From contig RGDM01000007.1 of assembly GCA_009918675.1 (NCBI GenBank), positions 1 through 64,000 on the forward strand: a stretch of 64,000 nt of DNA, read 5' to 3'. Each line of letters opens with the position of its first letter. The stretch's first letter is position 1. Below the pieces are notes generated by a model, which did no database searches, was not told the origin of the DNA, and saw nothing but the letters and a program-made list of their open reading frames with translations. The stretch comes from a bacterium (GTDB lineage: Bacteria; Bdellovibrionota_B; Oligoflexia; Silvanigrellales; Silvanigrellaceae). Below are positions 8,544 to 17,150 of the stretch, piece after piece. Made by a program: the position numbers and the translations under genes.

Positions 8544-10061
8544 ATGGATGTCCAGAAATTTGAAGCCTTTTCGATGCAGGACGCAATCAAACTCGTGAAG
8601 CGCGAGCTTGGTCGTGACGCAGTCATTCTTTCGACACGTGAAAAGACGGCAGCGCCTGATGGTAGCGGCAAGCCCGTACGTCTTATCGAAGTGACAGCCG
8701 CACCCGCTGCCTCAAATGCCAATCGCAATCAACAAGCTTCTGCAGGTAAAGTAAAAACAAGTGTCCTGTCTCCTGAAGAAGCGGGACGCGCTCAGCGAAT
8801 CAATTTTCCAAAGGTTGAGCAGAAGAATGATGTCAATGTCGTTCGCTCGGTTCCAACCCTTGGTCAGCTCAATCCTTCAACCCGAACTCTTGCAAAGACT
8901 TTGGCAACTGCTCTTGAACCAACTTCATCGAGCGGCACAGCTGCAAGCACCTCACAGGTCGCGCGGCGTGCAACACATCTCACTTCTGCTGAATTGACAG
9001 CCTCATCCACAGCTGCCCAAGGTAAGAATCAACAAACAAATGATTCTGCCTTGGTACATCTCAACTCGGTCAGTCGAAAGTTCGACGAACATGCCGGAGA
9101 TGAAGTGAAGCTTCTCCGCGAAGAAATAACTCGCGTGAGGCGTGAAATTGAACAAATTCCGCACGTCAACGTCTCCGATCAGATGCAAGAAATTCGCGTT
9201 CTGCTTCATGATCTTATGCGTCACAGGTATCAAAATGAAAGTGACTCCCTGCTCGTCCACGACGAATCATTGAACGACATCTGCATTAAGCTACGCGCAG
9301 CAGGTGTTCTCGAGGCTATCATCTCTGAATTGACTCATGTTGTGACATCCGGACCCAAACCAACCCATTCGGATGGTTCACCCTTGACTGGTGAAAAACT
9401 CAAGGAGCACTACCTCAATCAGAGCATTCGCTTCTTGTTTCGCCAGATGAGCGTGACTCCTCAGGCAAATTTTGCAAATCAGAAAGTCATTGCGCTCGTT
9501 GGTTCAACCGGCGTCGGTAAAACAACCTCAATTGCAAAGCTCGCAGCGCGCTTGCAGTTAACCGATAAAAAAAGAGTTGCAATGGTGAGCATGGATTCAT
9601 TCCGCATTGCAGCCGCCGATCAACTCCGCGCCTACTCTAAGATCCTCGACTGTCCATTCACCGAAGTCAGCGATTTGCAAGATCTCGCGGAATTTGTCAC
9701 CAAATTCTATGATTATGATCTTATTTTTATTGATACAGCTGGTCGCAGTAGCAAACATCATCAACAATTGGATCAGCTCAAACAGCTTGGCACCATGCCC
9801 TTTCCTGTGCATTTCCACATGGTGCAATCGGCAAGCATGAAACAGCGCGACCTCGATGAAAACCTCAAAGCATTCCGAATGATCAGTCCGCAAAGTCTAA
9901 TTTTCACAAAGCTCGACGAGTCGTGGAGTTTTGGAGAGATCCTTAACACGAACATCACAAGCCGTATTCCTCTGTCGTTCTTCACAACTGGGCAAAAAGT
10001 GCCAGAAGACCTTGAACCAGCGACTAAAGAGCGAGTCGTTGAACGTATTTTCAGACTCTAA
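8544..10061 (+). CDS. flhF: Flagellar placement GTPase FlhF
   Basis: FlhF is an SRP-type GTPase that marks the pole or site where the flagellum is built. The ATG at 8544 is preferred over a GTG six bases earlier because AGGGG (8532-8536) is well spaced only from the ATG. The 505-residue product has a B domain beginning MDVQKFEAFSMQDAIKLVK, a long low-complexity linker, an N domain, and an SRP-like G domain with P-loop GSTGVGKTT (Lys326) and DTAGR at 397-401. The G4-like FTKLDES is also present. flhG, its regulator, follows by 31 bases. Confidence 0.97.
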   Translation: MDVQKFEAFSMQDAIKLVKRELGRDAVILSTREKTAAPDGSGKPVRLIEVTAAPAASNANRNQQASAGKVKTSVLSPEEAGRAQRINFPKVEQKNDVNVVRSVPTLGQLNPSTRTLAKTLATALEPTSSSGTAASTSQVARRATHLTSAELTASSTAAQGKNQQTNDSALVHLNSVSRKFDEHAGDEVKLLREEITRVRREIEQIPHVNVSDQMQEIRVLLHDLMRHRYQNESDSLLVHDESLNDICIKLRAAGVLEAIISELTHVVTSGPKPTHSDGSPLTGEKLKEHYLNQSIRFLFRQMSVTPQANFANQKVIALVGSTGVGKTTSIAKLAARLQLTDKKRVAMVSMDSFRIAAADQLRAYSKILDCPFTEVSDLQDLAEFVTKFYDYDLIFIDTAGRSSKHHQQLDQLKQLGTMPFPVHFHMVQSASMKQRDLDENLKAFRMISPQSLIFTKLDESWSFGEILNTNITSRIPLSFFTTGQKVPEDLEPATKERVVERIFRL

Positions 10062-10092
10062 TCGCGAATTTAAAACCTGGGAGACAGAACAC

Positions 10093-11034
10093 GTGTTCGA
10101 TCAAGCAACCACACTCCGTAGACTGATGGAAGAAGCACGTACCGCCCAAGCACAAGGCGCTTCGGCGCAGGGCTTTCCGGGCAGCAGCTCTGTGACCTCC
10201 CGAAAGTCAACAGTAGCGCCTCGGGTCATCACCGTGTCAGGTGGCAAAGGCGGAGTTGGCAAAACTTTGACCACTGCAAACCTTGGGCTGTGTTTCGTCC
10301 GCGAGGGAATGCGAACATTGTTAATAGACGGTGACATAGGCTTGGCCAATTTGGATGTGCTCCTGAATATCAGGGCAGAATCCACTTTGGACGACGTTCT
10401 CGTGGGTGAGCGAGAATTGAAGGATGTCATTGTCACTGGACCAGAGGGCCTCAAGCTCATTCCTGCGTCTAGCGGTATGCCTCGTGTCAATGAGTTGGGG
10501 AAGATGCAAAAGTTGGTTTTATTGGACCAAATTGAAAGCATCCAGGACGATTTTGATGTCGTGCTGATTGACACACCCGCAGGTGTATCGAAAAACGTGC
10601 AATATTGGGCTGCAAGTGCTTCGGAAGTGATCCTCGTCGCAACGCCGGAGCCCACAAGCCTCGCCGACGCCTACGCGACCATGAAAGTTCTTTCCCAAGC
10701 CAACAACGAAACCAGTTTCAAGCTGGTCGTGAATATGGCCAAGAATGAAGATGAAGCGCTGCGCGTATTTGAGCGGCTGAGCTCAGTTGCAAATGAATAT
10801 TTGCAAGTCAGAGTTGATTATCTTGGCTGTGTTCCACTCTGCGAATCCGTTCGTAATTCGGTTCGCGAACGCACTCCTTACGTTCAACGCTATCCTTTTT
10901 CTGCTGCATCGCGAGGAATTCGTTCGATTGCGCGTGAAATCTTGTTCCACGGTGAAGCGCCGCATCCCAAAGGAACCATGCAGTTCTTCTGGAAGCGTCT
11001 GGTTGCTGGCAAAAATTTTGAAATTTTGAGTTGA
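10093..11034 (+). CDS. flhG: Flagellar number regulator FlhG (MinD-like ATPase)
   Basis: FlhG is a MinD-family ATPase that limits flagellar number and stimulates FlhF. The open frame runs upstream into flhF, but GTG 10093 is preferred: GGGAGA precedes it and the product then begins VFDQATTLRRLM. That carries the DQAxxLR helix by which FlhG proteins activate FlhF. The deviant Walker A SGGKGGVGKT has Lys52 and Lys57, followed by LLIDGDIGLANLDVLLN and VVLIDTPAGVS. At 313 residues it is slightly longer than usual, ending in a basic hydrophobic segment that may serve membrane binding. Confidence 0.95.
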   Translation: MFDQATTLRRLMEEARTAQAQGASAQGFPGSSSVTSRKSTVAPRVITVSGGKGGVGKTLTTANLGLCFVREGMRTLLIDGDIGLANLDVLLNIRAESTLDDVLVGERELKDVIVTGPEGLKLIPASSGMPRVNELGKMQKLVLLDQIESIQDDFDVVLIDTPAGVSKNVQYWAASASEVILVATPEPTSLADAYATMKVLSQANNETSFKLVVNMAKNEDEALRVFERLSSVANEYLQVRVDYLGCVPLCESVRNSVRERTPYVQRYPFSAASRGIRSIAREILFHGEAPHPKGTMQFFWKRLVAGKNFEILS

Positions 11035-11055
11035 AGAGTCCGGCTGGGGGAAACT

Positions 11056-11949
11056 ATGAGCACGGGTACGGTAGCTAAAAAGCAACCTCTGCAAGAAAAA
11101 GAGGCTGACAGCGAAGTCTCTAAACGTTCCGAAGGACGGACGTCCATTTATGCCAGCGAAAGTGGCGAGCGGGCGGCGCGAAAAACAGCTGCGGCCAAAA
11201 GACAAGCTGCGACACAATCGCGTTCCCAGTCTGCTGCTAACGACCCGATGCGCAACCAAGTCATTATGGACTACGCCCCTCTCATTAAATACATCGCCCA
11301 AAAAATTGCTGCGCGCCTTCCTTCGAACATCGATCTCGATGACCTGTTTTCAGCAGGTGTGATTGGTTTGATGGATGCCATCGACAAATATGATCCGAGT
11401 CGCGACAACAAATTCAAAACATATGCTGAGTTCCGAATTCGTGGTGCAATTCTTGATGAGTTGCGAAATCAAGACTGGGTGCCTCGTTCGGTCCGAGAAA
11501 CAAACAAACGCGAGGAGCGTGCACGATACGAGCTGGAGCAACGTTTGGGCCGTCCGCCAACAGACAAAGAGACCGCGGAGTTTTTGGAAATCTCGCTCGA
11601 AGAATTTCACGAAAAGTCCGGCCGTACGCGCGTTTCAATGCTGAGTTTGGAAGAATTAGGCGGAGTGCATTCTGGCGACAAAAAGTCATTGCTCGAATGT
11701 CTCGAAAATCCAAACTCGAAAAATCCTTTCACGATGCTTAAAGCAAAGGGTGTTCGTGACATTATTCTAAAAACAGTCGAGGAACTCCCGGAAAAACAAA
11801 AGCTGGTCTTGAGTCTTTATTATTATGAAGATCTCAACCTAAAAGAAATCGGCCGTATCCTTGACGTGACTGAATCGCGCGTTTCTCAGCTTCACACCCA
11901 AGCCGTGCAGAAAATGCGCTCAAAACTAAAGAACCTATTGCAGGAATAA
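11056..11949 (+). CDS. fliA: Flagellar sigma factor FliA (sigma-28)
   Basis: FliA directs RNA polymerase to late flagellar and chemotaxis promoters. The 297-residue product has a polar, lysine- and alanine-rich N-terminal extension of about 70 residues not typical of FliA. The usual regions follow: region 2 ([67 protein letters not shown]), region 3, and region 4 with [20 protein letters not shown] and [25 protein letters not shown] precedes the ATG. A candidate target promoter is visible at 16493-16520. Confidence 0.95.
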   Translation: MSTGTVAKKQPLQEKEADSEVSKRSEGRTSIYASESGERAARKTAAAKRQAATQSRSQSAANDPMRNQVIMDYAPLIKYIAQKIAARLPSNIDLDDLFSAGVIGLMDAIDKYDPSRDNKFKTYAEFRIRGAILDELRNQDWVPRSVRETNKREERARYELEQRLGRPPTDKETAEFLEISLEEFHEKSGRTRVSMLSLEELGGVHSGDKKSLLECLENPNSKNPFTMLKAKGVRDIILKTVEELPEKQKLVLSLYYYEDLNLKEIGRILDVTESRVSQLHTQAVQKMRSKLKNLLQE

Positions 11950-11963
11950 TTGGAGAAGATACC

Positions 11964-12359
11964 ATGGCAATGCCTCCGCCAGATCTGAATATCCTTGTGG
12001 TTGATGACTTTCCCACGATGCGTAAAATTGTCCGGCAAGTGCTGCGCCAACTTGGCTATAATAATGTCCATGAGGCTGAAGACGGTGAGGCAGCTTTGCG
12101 AATGCTCAAGCAAAAATCCGACATCGAGTTTGTCATTTCCGATTGGAACATGCCAAACATGACCGGCATCGAGCTCTTGAAGGCAGTCCGCGCTGAGCAA
12201 TCGCTCAAAGGACTTCCGTTTCTCATGGTCACCGCGGAAGCAGACAAAGAAAATATAGTTGAGGCGGTGAAGTCTGGGGTCAGCAGCTACATTGTTAAGC
12301 CGTTCAATGCTGCAACCCTTAAAGAAAAAATCGAAAAAATCTTCGCAAACCGGAGGTGA
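11964..12359 (+). CDS. cheY: Chemotaxis response regulator CheY
   Basis: CheY is the single-domain response regulator that, once phosphorylated by CheA, binds FliM. The 131-residue receiver domain has the acidic pair Asp14-Asp15, the phospho-acceptor Asp60 in [12 protein letters not shown], Thr90 in MVTAEA and Lys112 in IVKPF, so every catalytic residue is present. Tyr109 corresponds to the switch aromatic. It lies 14 bases after fliA and 3 bases before a PilZ-like gene. The [13 protein letters not shown] stretch is CheY-specific, which favours CheY over a generic receiver. Confidence 0.93.
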   Translation: MAMPPPDLNILVVDDFPTMRKIVRQVLRQLGYNNVHEAEDGEAALRMLKQKSDIEFVISDWNMPNMTGIELLKAVRAEQSLKGLPFLMVTAEADKENIVEAVKSGVSSYIVKPFNAATLKEKIEKIFANRR

Positions 12360-12362
12360 TTC

Positions 12363-12848
12363 ATGGCTGAGCAACTCACATCATTCGATGAACTGCATAA
12401 TGACGGCGAGGAATCGCCTCAAACAGGTGGAAAAGTTTCAACTCTCGAGTTGCTTTCTTCTTTGCGGCTCCGTCTGGTCTCGAAAAAAATTCCAGTCAAA
12501 TACTGCAAATTCAATATCACAAACACAGTTGCAAAGATGCTGCAGGGCGAAACTCTAAGCGTAGCTCCCGATGGCGCAATGTTTTACTCGTCTTTGGCCT
12601 ATGAACCTGGTTGCTTGATGCGCTTACTCATTGAACTTCCAGACTACTGGGCCCGCAAATCAAGGCATGTTGAATACCGCCACACCGATGCCCCCTCGTC
12701 TTTTCAAATGCTCTGCCGCACCGTGAGTTGCGAAGACGTCGGCAAACGTCCCAATCGCTTTCTTATCACTGTTCAAACGGTCAACATCGATCCCATCGAT
12801 GGCCGCGTCCTCGCTGACTATCTTGGAGTGGGAGCTTCAGCACCGTGA
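12363..12848 (+). CDS. Degenerate PilZ-like protein in the flagellar cluster
   Basis: The function is not known. The 161-residue cytoplasmic protein has a disordered acidic start, then alpha/beta sequence. The region APDGAMFYSSLAYEPGCLMR followed by LLIELPDYWARKS resembles the strand pair after the second PilZ motif. The canonical c-di-GMP-binding RxxxR and D/NxSxxG residues are not recognisable, so it may be a non-binding PilZ fold. It lies directly behind cheY and overlaps the next gene by four bases (GTGA), which suggests a role in motor control or motility regulation. PilZ membership is an inference from pattern and context. Confidence 0.5.
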   Translation: MAEQLTSFDELHNDGEESPQTGGKVSTLELLSSLRLRLVSKKIPVKYCKFNITNTVAKMLQGETLSVAPDGAMFYSSLAYEPGCLMRLLIELPDYWARKSRHVEYRHTDAPSSFQMLCRTVSCEDVGKRPNRFLITVQTVNIDPIDGRVLADYLGVGASAP

Positions 12849-13453
12849 ACAATATCGTCATCATTGCATGTATTGGTTTTGTCTTTCTGCTCCTTGAAGC
12901 GGTTTTCTTTTTGACCTGCTTCCGTTGGCTGTCGAATGGCAAACGGATTCGCGAAAAGGAGTTTGCTCGCCTCGATCAAGAGCGCGCAGAGCTCATGGAA
13001 CTTCAGCAAGCAGTGTCGCGTGAACTCTCACAAGCCAAAAAACTCTCTGAAGAGACTTTGGCGAAGTTGAAGCGCGTTGGCGCAGATGCGCACGCTGAGT
13101 GGACTGAAATGACCCAGAAATGCGAAACATTGATGAATGAACTTGAAGATAAAACCCGTCATCTCGCGGAGGGTTCACTGAATCAAATCAATCGTCAAAA
13201 AATGCAGCTCGAGAAGGCTTGTCAGATCGCAAGCCAAACTCACAGCGAACTTTCTGAGGCCACCACAAGCGCAAAGCGGATCTTGCGTTTCCTTGACGAC
13301 AACATCCCTTCCGATGAGATCCTCAAAGAACTTCAAGCCGAGAAATATGCAGAAGCAAGACGCCTCATTCATGAAGGAAAAGACGCGGGAATGATCTGCC
13401 GGAAACTTGGCTTGTCTCAGAGCGAGGTTCAGTTACTCTCCTACATGGGGTAA
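12845..13453 (+). CDS. Membrane-anchored coiled-coil protein with DUF2802-like C-terminus
   Basis: The start is GTG 12845, overlapping the previous stop. The 202-residue product has one N-terminal membrane helix (about residues 4-26, IVIIACIGFVFLLLEAVFFL), a long coiled coil (about 35-150) and a compact helical end: AEARRLIHEGKDAGMICRKL then GLSQSEVQLLSYMG. That end has the look of the helix-turn-helix-like DUF2802 tail found in small proteins near chemotaxis and flagellar genes in gammaproteobacteria. No catalytic residues are seen. It closes the flagellar operon and may scaffold or anchor a motility component. That role is inferred only from position. Confidence 0.6.
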   Translation: MNNIVIIACIGFVFLLLEAVFFLTCFRWLSNGKRIREKEFARLDQERAELMELQQAVSRELSQAKKLSEETLAKLKRVGADAHAEWTEMTQKCETLMNELEDKTRHLAEGSLNQINRQKMQLEKACQIASQTHSELSEATTSAKRILRFLDDNIPSDEILKELQAEKYAEARRLIHEGKDAGMICRKLGLSQSEVQLLSYMG

Positions 13454-13473
13454 TCCTTGGGAGATGCAGCCGG

Positions 13474-14652
13474 ATGCCAAGTGCACCATCAATTCGCAAA
13501 CTCTTTACAACACTCGCGGTCTTGTTTCCTTTGCATGCAATCGGACAAGAATTACCGCAGGTCGTCTCGCGGAACAGCGAAAAAGTAATCAAAGGTGATG
13601 CGCCAATTCCTCTCGTCCTTCAATTGGGACTCGACGGAGGCGCCCTCACTCACTCCACAACAATTGCACGAGAAGGTCCATTTACGGGTTGGTTTAGCAA
13701 CGGAAAGGCACTTGCCTCTTTATTGTTCGAGAATTGGATTTTAGAAGGTGGCCTGGGTCTAGGTTATTCTGCCCTTTATGGAACAACACGAAATGAAAAC
13801 CCTGCTGTTCCCGAATTGGGACACCGTGTTTATACGCAATCCGCATTCGGAGAAGCTGGAATCCGCTTCCGACTCACCCCAAGATTCAACTTTGGCCTTA
13901 TTGCACAAGACTTTTTTGGAACAGATCTCACCCTCAGCCAACGCAAGGACCTTGTAAATAACATGTTTCTCGGCGGTGGAATGGCTGCATTCGACCTCTT
14001 GCGAGATTCTGGGATTTTTCGCCTGGGCCTGCAGATCCTTGCAGAGATCCCCGACAACAGTCGTAAAGTTTTGTTCTACGGAGCAACTCTCCAGTTTGGT
14101 GTGCCGCTTCAAGGCTACGATACACTTTTGCGAAAAACAGATGTCTATGTGCGCAAAGAGCGGGTTCAGAAAATCGAAGTCCCAAAAATCATCACCCGCA
14201 CAGTTGTTCGCGACGTGTCAAAATATTCATTGCCAAGAGATATCTTTCATTTCGTCCGCAATTCAACAGCCCTCACGCCCGATGACCAGGGCTTTGTCAT
14301 TGAGCTTGCAAACACACTGCGAGCGCAGGTCGCCAATTTCAAAACCGTCACCGTTGAAGCGGTTGTCAAATTAAGTTCGGAGCCTCGGCGTGATCAAAGT
14401 TTAAGCGAGGCCCGAGCACAATTAATTCGAAACGCGCTCGTCACTGCCGGACTTCCTGCATCCCGCGTCAACGCAGTCGGATTGGGTGGACGCTCCATGG
14501 CCGAAGAACGAACAACAAATACTCAATCACTCACCCTCGTCGAGCTTTCCTTTGCCGGTCTCAGCAATCCCGACGAAGTCACAGATGCAATCAATTTGCT
14601 GCTCAAGAGGCGCATGACTCCTGAAACCTGCAAAGGAGAGACATGCAAATGA
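13474..14652 (+). CDS. Outer-membrane protein with a degenerate OmpA-like C-terminus
   Basis: GGGAG precedes the ATG by about ten bases. The 392-residue product has a signal peptide (cleavage near residue 24, HAIGQ), a predicted beta-barrel of about 200 residues, and a linker (RVQKIEVPKIITRTVVRD) shared in style with the next gene. The C-terminal domain has the OmpA helix pattern SLSEARAQLIRNALVTAGLP and SRVNAVGLGGRS. The GHTD and NRRVE segments that bind peptidoglycan in OmpA proteins read VVKLSS and SLTLVEL here, so anchoring to murein is doubtful. The last 10 bases overlap the downstream paralogue. It may be a partner subunit of that protein. Confidence 0.75.
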   Translation: MPSAPSIRKLFTTLAVLFPLHAIGQELPQVVSRNSEKVIKGDAPIPLVLQLGLDGGALTHSTTIAREGPFTGWFSNGKALASLLFENWILEGGLGLGYSALYGTTRNENPAVPELGHRVYTQSAFGEAGIRFRLTPRFNFGLIAQDFFGTDLTLSQRKDLVNNMFLGGGMAAFDLLRDSGIFRLGLQILAEIPDNSRKVLFYGATLQFGVPLQGYDTLLRKTDVYVRKERVQKIEVPKIITRTVVRDVSKYSLPRDIFHFVRNSTALTPDDQGFVIELANTLRAQVANFKTVTVEAVVKLSSEPRRDQSLSEARAQLIRNALVTAGLPASRVNAVGLGGRSMAEERTTNTQSLTLVELSFAGLSNPDEVTDAINLLLKRRMTPETCKGETCK

Positions 14653-15851
14653 AGGCATTCATCAGCACTCCCATTATTTCCTTCCCCCTCGCAGCTCTCT
14701 CAACCATCATTTGCTGTCCAGCATTCGCTGCCGTGAATCAATCGCGCAGCGTGCGCACGTCAACAGATTCAACCCGCCCAAGCGGCTTTGGATTGGATAT
14801 TTTCGTGGGCGGTGACGGCGCTTTTGTTAAAACAAGCCCGGGCTCGTCAGACGAGAGCGCCAAGCAAGGTTCTCTCTATGGCGGAAAGGCTTTGCTAACG
14901 CTTGTGAATCGTGACCTTGAGATTGAAGGTGGCGGCGGTTACTACCTCAGCAAATTGCAGGGTGAAGCTGACATCGTTGAGGGACAAAATGCAGACAGCA
15001 AAGTGAAACTTGAAAATGTATCAATCTCGACCAACACCGCGGTTGCCGAATTCTCTGCACGCTTGAGACTCAACGAGTCTACCGATGGAGATGCTGTTTG
15101 GTCATTAGGTCCAACCACAGCGGCCTTCATTGGAACAAATGCTTCTTTTGGTCCGGACACAAAAAAAAGCTACCGCTCTGCAATCTTCTTAGGTGGACAA
15201 CTCGCTCTGACGTTTGGAAGCGATTGGAAACCAAGAATCGTTGTCGAATATCTCACGGACCTAAATCTCTATGAGCGGCAAGTTCATATCGGCCTTCTCA
15301 GTTTGCAGTTTGGCGGCAGCGTCTTCACACCAAAAACGATCATTAAAGACGTTCGAACTCAAACAACCGATGAGGTTGTTCGTAAGGTTCAGGTGGAAAA
15401 ACCCATCGAACGTGCCATTGTCAAAGAAAATGTCCGCTTTCTTCTCGACTCAGAGTCGGTCAATTTTGAAACCGACAAAGCAGTTCTGCTAAAGCGTTCT
15501 GAATTTTTTCTACGTGAACTTGGCCGAGTTCTTGCTCAAAACCAAGACCGTTGGAATGCACTCACGATTGAAGGTCACACAGATATCCGCGGCTCGGTGG
15601 AACACAATCTGCAGCTTTCGCTGGCTCGCGCGACCTCTGTTCGCGATGCGCTCACGCGCGCAGGGGTTCCCGCAGCTCGAATGAAGGCCATTGGCTTCGG
15701 CCCATCTCGCCCCATCGATAACAATCAAAACGAAATCGCTTGGGCGCGCAATAGACGAGTTGAAATGAGCTTTGACGGGGTCAAAGATTCGCGCTGGCTG
15801 CGCGAAGTGTTACAAAAGCTCAAAGGCGCGGTCGGCTCATTGCCCCGCTGA
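14643..15851 (+). CDS. OmpA-family outer-membrane protein
   Basis: The 402-residue product has a signal peptide (cleavage near CCPAFA-A, about residue 29), a barrel-like region with alternating strands, the linker VVRKVQVEKPIERAIVKENV and a complete OmpA peptidoglycan-binding domain. In that domain EGHTDIRGSVEHNLQLSLAR supplies the Asp and ARNRRVEMSF the Arg that grip diaminopimelate. It overlaps the upstream gene, with which it shares architecture, so the two look like an old tandem duplication in which this copy kept the binding residues. Likely roles are tethering the outer membrane to murein and forming a pore. The specific function is unknown. Confidence 0.85.
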   Translation: MQMKAFISTPIISFPLAALSTIICCPAFAAVNQSRSVRTSTDSTRPSGFGLDIFVGGDGAFVKTSPGSSDESAKQGSLYGGKALLTLVNRDLEIEGGGGYYLSKLQGEADIVEGQNADSKVKLENVSISTNTAVAEFSARLRLNESTDGDAVWSLGPTTAAFIGTNASFGPDTKKSYRSAIFLGGQLALTFGSDWKPRIVVEYLTDLNLYERQVHIGLLSLQFGGSVFTPKTIIKDVRTQTTDEVVRKVQVEKPIERAIVKENVRFLLDSESVNFETDKAVLLKRSEFFLRELGRVLAQNQDRWNALTIEGHTDIRGSVEHNLQLSLARATSVRDALTRAGVPAARMKAIGFGPSRPIDNNQNEIAWARNRRVEMSFDGVKDSRWLREVLQKLKGAVGSLPR

Positions 15852-16358
15852 CGATTTGCCTGTGCCTGCAATCAAAAAGCCTTTAGCTCTATCGACAATC
15901 CAAAACGGTCGGCCCTTGCGATAATTTCTCTGATCGCCCAAAATCTTCTCCGCCGCAGAACGCTTCTCTTGTTCGGTGAATTGACTTGAATGAAGCATGA
16001 CTCGCAACGCGTGATCGCGAACCACCAAAGCATCATCCAACAGACCACGGTCAAGAACTCGCCGACATTGGTCAATGGAAAGAATCCCGCAAACATAGTT
16101 GACGCAGGCAGTTCGACCAATCCAACTGAGCGATTGAAAAAACTCGCTCGACACCAATGCTGCGCGGTGGCCGTTGGCATCCATTTGTTCAAGACGACCC
16201 AAAACTTGATAATATTCCGACTCAGAGCCAATGCCAGAGGGCTCGCCTACGGAACCGATTGTGCTCTGGACGCCCTGAGCCGAAAAAGCCTTTTTCGAAG
16301 CAAAACACCCCCAAAAAAGCACCAGCCCCAGTCCAAGTCTCCGAAGAATCAGGCTCAT
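15837..16358 (-). CDS. Exported protein of unknown function, HEAT-like
   Basis: I do not recognise a family. GGAGGG sits just upstream of the ATG. The 173-residue product has an N-terminal signal peptide (basic start, hydrophobic LGLGLVLFWGC, likely cleavage after AFSA). A Cys at the end of the core makes a lipoprotein conceivable, but the lipobox is poor. The mature part is helical, with four cysteines (two in CVNYVCGIL, one in DQC). A LDDALVVRDHALRVML segment reads like a HEAT-type repeat. The 3' end overlaps the convergent OmpA-family gene by 15 bases. Confidence 0.6.
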   Translation of the reverse strand: MSLILRRLGLGLVLFWGCFASKKAFSAQGVQSTIGSVGEPSGIGSESEYYQVLGRLEQMDANGHRAALVSSEFFQSLSWIGRTACVNYVCGILSIDQCRRVLDRGLLDDALVVRDHALRVMLHSSQFTEQEKRSAAEKILGDQRNYRKGRPFWIVDRAKGFLIAGTGKSSAGQ

Positions 16359-16492
16359 ATCAACCCTCCGCCCCGCTATTTTTAACTATTCTCTTGTGAG
16401 ACGCCAGTCACCATTCTAAAATCAACACAAAAAGCCAACTGGCTAAAACCAAAGCCATAAAGCTGGTTTTATTAGTGAACACCAATTTATCG

Positions 16493-16520
16493 TCAAGTTC
16501 CCCCCAAGACCTTCCGATGA
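16493..16520 (+). promoter_or_regulatory. Candidate sigma-28 (FliA) promoter
   Basis: TCAAGTTC (16493-16500) and TCCGATGA (16513-16520) resemble the flagellar consensus TAAAGTTT and GCCGATAA. The spacer is 12 bases against the usual 11. It lies about 45 bases upstream of the GYF-PilZ gene, in the longest non-coding stretch of this region (16359-16565), and fliA is encoded 4.5 kb away. No experimental support is possible here. Confidence 0.4.
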
Positions 16521-16565
16521 CCTTTATGATTTTCGCTCAAAGACAAATTTGGGGGGATTTTGCTC

Positions 16566-17123
16566 ATGGGTGCGGCTCTTAACGAAAGAATTTGGTTTTA
16601 TTATGCGAACGAACAGCAAGTCGGCCCCATGACCGAAAACGAGCTGCGTTCTGCTATTTCGAGCGGAACGCTAAAAGGCACAGACTTTGTTTATCGAGAA
16701 GGTTTCACCGATTGGCGCCCTCTCGCTGAGGTCAATGAACTCAGTCAACCAGCAAAATCACATCTGGTTTCAGTTCCTATTTCAGATCACAGCAATCAAG
16801 GCCGCAGAGCCCCGCGAGCAGCAATTCAGGAACTCGTGGTTGCTCACAACGATCAAAACGTAGCCACTGGGCACATCAGAAACATTTCAATTTCGGGCTT
16901 GTATTTCGAGACAGGAGACGCGGTTTTTAAAATAAACGATGAAGTCAAACTCACGTTAAAAGAAGGCAAAGGGCTCGGTAAGCCAATGCATCTTCGTGCC
17001 GTTGTCGTTCGACAAGCTCGCGAAAATGGCTTGCACGTTGGATACGGACTCGAGTTGCGCGGGCTCGACGAGACGTCTCGCGCGCGCATTGTCGATTACG
17101 TCAAGCGCCATCAGGCAAATTGA
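16566..17123 (+). CDS. GYF_2-PilZ protein, probable c-di-GMP receptor
   Basis: The ATG at 16566 is preferred over a TTG six bases earlier because the GGGGGG run (16551-16556) is better spaced. The 185-residue cytoplasmic protein has a GYF_2 domain (about 9-56: IWFYYANEQQVGPMTENELR and DWRPLAEV), used for protein contacts. A PilZ domain (about 79-183) follows. Its RRAPRAA and NISISGLYFE carry the RxxxR and NxSxxG signatures that bind cyclic di-GMP, so binding is likely. A candidate sigma-28 promoter precedes it, so it may couple c-di-GMP to motility. The next gene follows by 27 bases. Confidence 0.8.
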   Translation: MGAALNERIWFYYANEQQVGPMTENELRSAISSGTLKGTDFVYREGFTDWRPLAEVNELSQPAKSHLVSVPISDHSNQGRRAPRAAIQELVVAHNDQNVATGHIRNISISGLYFETGDAVFKINDEVKLTLKEGKGLGKPMHLRAVVVRQARENGLHVGYGLELRGLDETSRARIVDYVKRHQAN

Positions 17124-17150
17124 GTCCACATCCGAGAGGGAGAACTTGTT

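Noticed and set aside
9931..10092. Extension of flhG upstream into flhF
   Set aside because: The extra residues do not resemble FlhG; GTG 10093 with GGGAGA and the DQAxxLR motif right after it is the natural start.
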